Origin: Flavobacterium sp. SUN052
Lineage (GTDB): Bacteria; Bacteroidota; Bacteroidia; Flavobacteriales; Flavobacteriaceae
Direction: 5' to 3'
Assembly (NCBI RefSeq): GCF_028867935.1
Contig: NZ_JAPQNS010000028.1
Location: forward strand, 1-24,758
Length of the DNA stretch: 24,758 bases
The notes beneath the pieces were generated by a model that saw only the letters and a program-made list of their open reading frames with translations, was not told the DNA's origin and searched no databases. This document shows positions 22,066 to 24,758 of this stretch, piece after piece. Numbering within the stretch: the first letter of the stretch is position 1; each line of letters starts with the position of its first letter. Both the position numbers and the translations under genes were made by a program.

Positions 22066-23100
22066 TCAGTAGCTATTATCTTCCAGTTTTACCTTACCCC
22101 GGAAGGTCCAGAAAACGAATACGGTATAGGTTCCTACCAGCGGCATTCCGATGGCGGCAAACAGCAGCATAGTCCGCAGCGACCCATCCGACGAAGCGGC
22201 TTCGTAAATGCTGATATGGCCGTTTGGATCGGTGTTCGACAGCACCAGATTAGGGTACAAACCCATAGCAAACAGAATCAGTAAAAGGGCTGTGGTGGTA
22301 GCCGACGAAACGAATCCGCGCCGATATTGCCGTTTTTCAACGCTTCTGCGAATATTTAGCACAATCAAGACGGCGGCAATGGGCAGCAGAAACAGAACCG
22401 GGTAATTTTTGAAAATAGCGGTCATGTGCGGCACATAAATAAGCGTTGTCAGCGAGGTGGCAATGAAACAGAGAATAAAGAATTTGCTGGTATTGTTGGC
22501 AATCACGGTTAGTTTGGCGTAAAGCCGGGCCTCAGTTTTCATCAGTAAATACATGGCCCCATGCAGCATAAAAAGCGACAACACCGTAACGGCAATGAGC
22601 CCGGCGTAAGGATTGAAAAAGTCGCTTAAATGGCCCACAAATTCGTGCTTTGCGTTTAGCGGAATGCCCTGAATAAGGTTGCCCAGGATCAGCCCAAGCA
22701 GCAGAGAAATCAGAATACTTGATGCGCTGTAGCAGACATCCCACAACTGATGCCACCAGCGCATGTCTTCCTTACTTCGAAATTCAATAGAAATGGCCCG
22801 GAAGATTATGGCGACCAGAAACAGAATAAACGGCAGGTAAAACACCGACAGAATAGTACCATAAACCAACGGGAATGCTGCAAATAAAGCTCCGGCACCG
22901 ATAACAAGCCAAACCTCGTTGCCATCCCAAACCGGACCAATAGCATTGAGTGCAATCCGTCGACTTTCTTCTTTTCGAAAAAATAGGTGCAAAGCACCCG
23001 CTCCTAAATCGAAGCCATCCAGAATTCCATATCCGCTGATGAGCGCGCCTATCAGCAAAAACCACCATGTAGGCAGGTCAAGTCCAAGTATAGTATCCAT
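22066..23100 (-). CDS. cydB: Cytochrome bd ubiquinol oxidase subunit II
   Basis: CydB is the structural partner of CydA in the bd-type terminal oxidase, which reduces oxygen to water with quinol and has high oxygen affinity. The 344-residue protein has about eight membrane segments. Typical features: GYGILDGFDLGAGALHLF (about 23-40), NAIGPVWDGNEVWLVIGAGA (52-71), FRAISIEFRSKED and WDVCYSASS. The initial ATG is 5 bases past the cydA stop, so they are cotranscribed. No small CydX-type gene follows in the 141 bases downstream. A weak inverted pair (GCGACAAA and TTTGTCGC) lies beyond the stop but no convincing terminator was found. Confidence 0.96.
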   Translation of the reverse strand: MDTILGLDLPTWWFLLIGALISGYGILDGFDLGAGALHLFFRKEESRRIALNAIGPVWDGNEVWLVIGAGALFAAFPLVYGTILSVFYLPFILFLVAIIFRAISIEFRSKEDMRWWHQLWDVCYSASSILISLLLGLILGNLIQGIPLNAKHEFVGHLSDFFNPYAGLIAVTVLSLFMLHGAMYLLMKTEARLYAKLTVIANNTSKFFILCFIATSLTTLIYVPHMTAIFKNYPVLFLLPIAAVLIVLNIRRSVEKRQYRRGFVSSATTTALLLILFAMGLYPNLVLSNTDPNGHISIYEAASSDGSLRTMLLFAAIGMPLVGTYTVFVFWTFRGKVKLEDNSY

Positions 23101-23104
23101 GTTT

Positions 23105-24484
23105 TTAATTCACGCTTTCGCTTTTTAAGTTGAATCGCGAACCTGGCCCTGCCTGCTCAACGTCGACGTCGGGGCCGTGCTGAATTTTTTTATTGAGCAG
23201 GTATAGAAACAGTCCCAAAAGCATCACGTAAATGAACGTGAACAGAATAAGTGAAATAAGTACGTGTTCGGCTTTCACCGCCTGCGAAAGGGCATCTGAG
23301 GTGCGCAACAGCCCGTATACCACCCACGGCTGTCGACCTACTTCGGCGGTGTACCAACCAACCTGATTAGCAATTTGTGGTAATAATACCGCTCCCACGA
23401 ATACTCCCATTAACCAATGGGTCTGGAACAGTTTCTTTCGATATAACAGGAATAAGGCAAACCAAGACAGGGCAATAATCGCCATTCCGATGGCAACCAT
23501 GAGGTGGTAAGTCTGGAAAACGAAGTTCACCGCCGTAAGGCGATTTTCGGGTTTTATGCTGTTGAGGCCGGGAATAGACTTATGAAAATCCTGATGTACC
23601 AAAAAAGACAGGCCGCCGGGAATTTTCAGGCCGGTTGTCGTTTGTGTTTTTACATCGACCCAACCCAACAAATACATATCAGCGGGAGCCAGTTTCTCAA
23701 AATGCCCTTCCATTGCGGCTAACTTGGCGGGTTGATATTTCGTGACAACCTCCGCCGATTTATGGCCTGTGAACAACTGACCCAGCGACGAAATGGCGGC
23801 CACCCACAGCGCAATAGTAAACGCCGTTTGAGCATGAATCACGTGCTTTCGCTTCAGAATGTACCATGCACTCACGCTCAACACTAGGAATGACCCTGCC
23901 AGAAATGCTCCAATCAGCACGTGTGAATACCTTTCCAGCGACGATGGATTGAATACCATTGCCCAAAAATCTGTAACAATGGCCCGCGCCTGCATACCTT
24001 GTCCCTCGATGCGGTAACCCGATGGCGTTTGTTGCCATGAATTGGCCACCACAATCCAGAGGGCCGAAAAAATTGAGCCCAACGCTACCAGTACTGTTGA
24101 TACAAAGTGAACACGCGGACTGACCCGGTTCCATCCAAAAATAAGAATGCCTAGAAAGGCCGATTCGAGTGCAAAAGCAAAGATGCCTTCTGCCGCCAGC
24201 GCAGAGCCGAAAATGTCGCCCACGTAGCGCGAATAAGTAGCCCAGTTAGTGCCAAACTCAAATTCCATGACAATGCCTGTGGCAACGCCAATACCAAAAA
24301 TGAGCGCGAAAATGCGTACCCAAAACTTGGTAAGTTCCTCATAAACTTTGTTGCCGGTTTTGAGATACATGCCCTCCATAACAACCAGACAAACACCAAG
24401 GCCAATGCTTAGGGGTGGATAGATGTAATGGAAAGCGATGGTGAAGGCGAACTGAATGCGGGAGAGTAATTCAACATTGTCCAT
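23105..24484 (-). CDS. cydA: Cytochrome bd ubiquinol oxidase subunit I
   Basis: CydA carries the three hemes (b558, b595, d) and the quinol site of cytochrome bd oxidase in the inner membrane. The 459-residue protein is shorter than E. coli CydA (522), pointing to the short Q-loop type. Visible ligands and conserved residues: H19 in FAFTIAFHYIYPP (heme b595 type), E99 and E107 in AAEGIFAFALESAF, H188 in RYSHVLIGA and a methionine (about M329) in YHLMVAIGM (heme b558), and GWYTAEVGRQPW (376-387) near the quinol site. First gene of cydAB. The upstream 274 bases contain a 12-base direct repeat that may be a regulator site. The oxidase fits a life with fluctuating oxygen. Confidence 0.97.
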   Translation of the reverse strand: MDNVELLSRIQFAFTIAFHYIYPPLSIGLGVCLVVMEGMYLKTGNKVYEELTKFWVRIFALIFGIGVATGIVMEFEFGTNWATYSRYVGDIFGSALAAEGIFAFALESAFLGILIFGWNRVSPRVHFVSTVLVALGSIFSALWIVVANSWQQTPSGYRIEGQGMQARAIVTDFWAMVFNPSSLERYSHVLIGAFLAGSFLVLSVSAWYILKRKHVIHAQTAFTIALWVAAISSLGQLFTGHKSAEVVTKYQPAKLAAMEGHFEKLAPADMYLLGWVDVKTQTTTGLKIPGGLSFLVHQDFHKSIPGLNSIKPENRLTAVNFVFQTYHLMVAIGMAIIALSWFALFLLYRKKLFQTHWLMGVFVGAVLLPQIANQVGWYTAEVGRQPWVVYGLLRTSDALSQAVKAEHVLISLILFTFIYVMLLGLFLYLLNKKIQHGPDVDVEQAGPGSRFNLKSESVN

Positions 24485-24577
24485 ACCCTTTACGATAGCC
24501 TGAAAAGGAGCGCCGGGAGCGCGGAAACGACGTGCGTTCGGCGAGTGAAACTATCGCTTGAAAGGTACGGAAGCCAC

Positions 24578-24695
24578 TGAATTTTGAAGAAATTTTACCT
24601 TATTTTTTTACGCTTATATAACAAATAGAATAATACTTTTTTATGAAGCTGTTTAGACTTTAGGGAAAATCCCCAAAACCGTGTGAATTTTGAAG
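24578..24695. promoter_or_regulatory. Paired 12-base direct repeat upstream of cydA
   Basis: TGAATTTTGAAG occurs at 24578-24589 and again, identical, at 24684-24695, in the region between cydA (starts 24484, minus) and a possible plus-strand gene at 24720. Between them lies AT-rich DNA with several T-runs. It may mark regulator sites for the two divergent genes. No full TAnnTTTG box was found for cydA. Nothing else is recognisable in 24485-24719. Confidence 0.35.
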
Positions 24696-24719
24696 TGCGA
24701 ACTTTAAATAAACACAGTA

Positions 24720-24758
24720 ATGGGGATCATGGACAAAGGTATGATTGAGACGTGGGTT
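24720..24758 (+). CDS. Possible start of a divergent gene (partial)
   Basis: ATG at 24720 opens 13 codons to the window edge (MGIMDKGMIETWV); a second ATG at 24729 would give MDKGMIETWV. It is too short to identify. The placement, divergent from cydA after an AT-rich region, is normal for a gene start, but coding potential is unproven. Confidence 0.35.
   Translation, partial: MGIMDKGMIETWV

Noticed and set aside
24485..24719. FNR-type site or clear promoter for cydAB
   Set aside because: No TTGAT-N4-ATCAA and no full TAnnTTTG with proper spacing could be found by eye.

Overview
The window looks like an ordinary chromosomal stretch of a Bacteroidota bacterium, most likely order Cytophagales and close to Spirosoma and its relatives. 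This is judged from protein style (DUF58, DUF4349, DUF4129, DUF4350 and SpoIIM-type membrane proteins, short CydA, TatC with a cysteine-bearing periplasmic loop), from several Bacteroidota-type -7 promoter boxes (TAnnTTTG), and from the lack of Shine-Dalgarno sequences before most starts. No tRNA, rRNA, CRISPR array or phage module was seen. No database search was possible.

Layout. 1-122: the edge of a probable IS630-like insertion whose transposase reads out of the left end; it appears to have removed the 5' end of a YhcG-type PD-(D/E)xK nuclease gene (125-979). 976-5183 (+): DUF58 protein, DUF4349 lipoprotein, GNAT acetyltransferase and M20 peptidase, tightly packed. 5249-7765 (-): glyA, tatC and a 70-residue protein, closed by a clear terminator. 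7893-9758: a divergent AraC regulator / phytanoyl-CoA-type dioxygenase pair with a perfect 14-bp inverted repeat between them. 9956-13121: dsbD and an LLM-type flavin oxidoreductase, converging with a 44-nt overlap. 13337-15082: a divergent outer-membrane beta-barrel gene and PlsC-like acyltransferase with two palindromic sites between them. 15149-19067 (-): SpoIIM, a polytopic membrane protein, DUF4129 and DUF4350, i.e. most of the widespread MoxR/DUF58 cluster without moxR and with DUF58 about 14 kb away. 19166-21924 (-): glycine-zipper protein, DUF4440-like lipoprotein and pyruvate kinase. 22066-24484 (-): cydAB for cytochrome bd oxidase. The right edge holds the possible first codons of a divergent gene.

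The feature that ordinary annotation leaves unexplained is a set of six long intergenic hairpins (6365-6440, 9761-9858, 13242-13330, 15052-15157, 18025-18123, 20709-20797). They differ in sequence, but in five of them the arms are built of short quasi-periodic words (period 7, 8, 9 or 10 nt). Each lies at or over the 3' end of a gene, and in two cases the arms supply the stop codons. Two of them (15052 and 20709) use the same series of heptamer variants in the same order with only the first base changed. They seem to belong to one repeat system that varies at each site, and this is the best candidate here for something undescribed.
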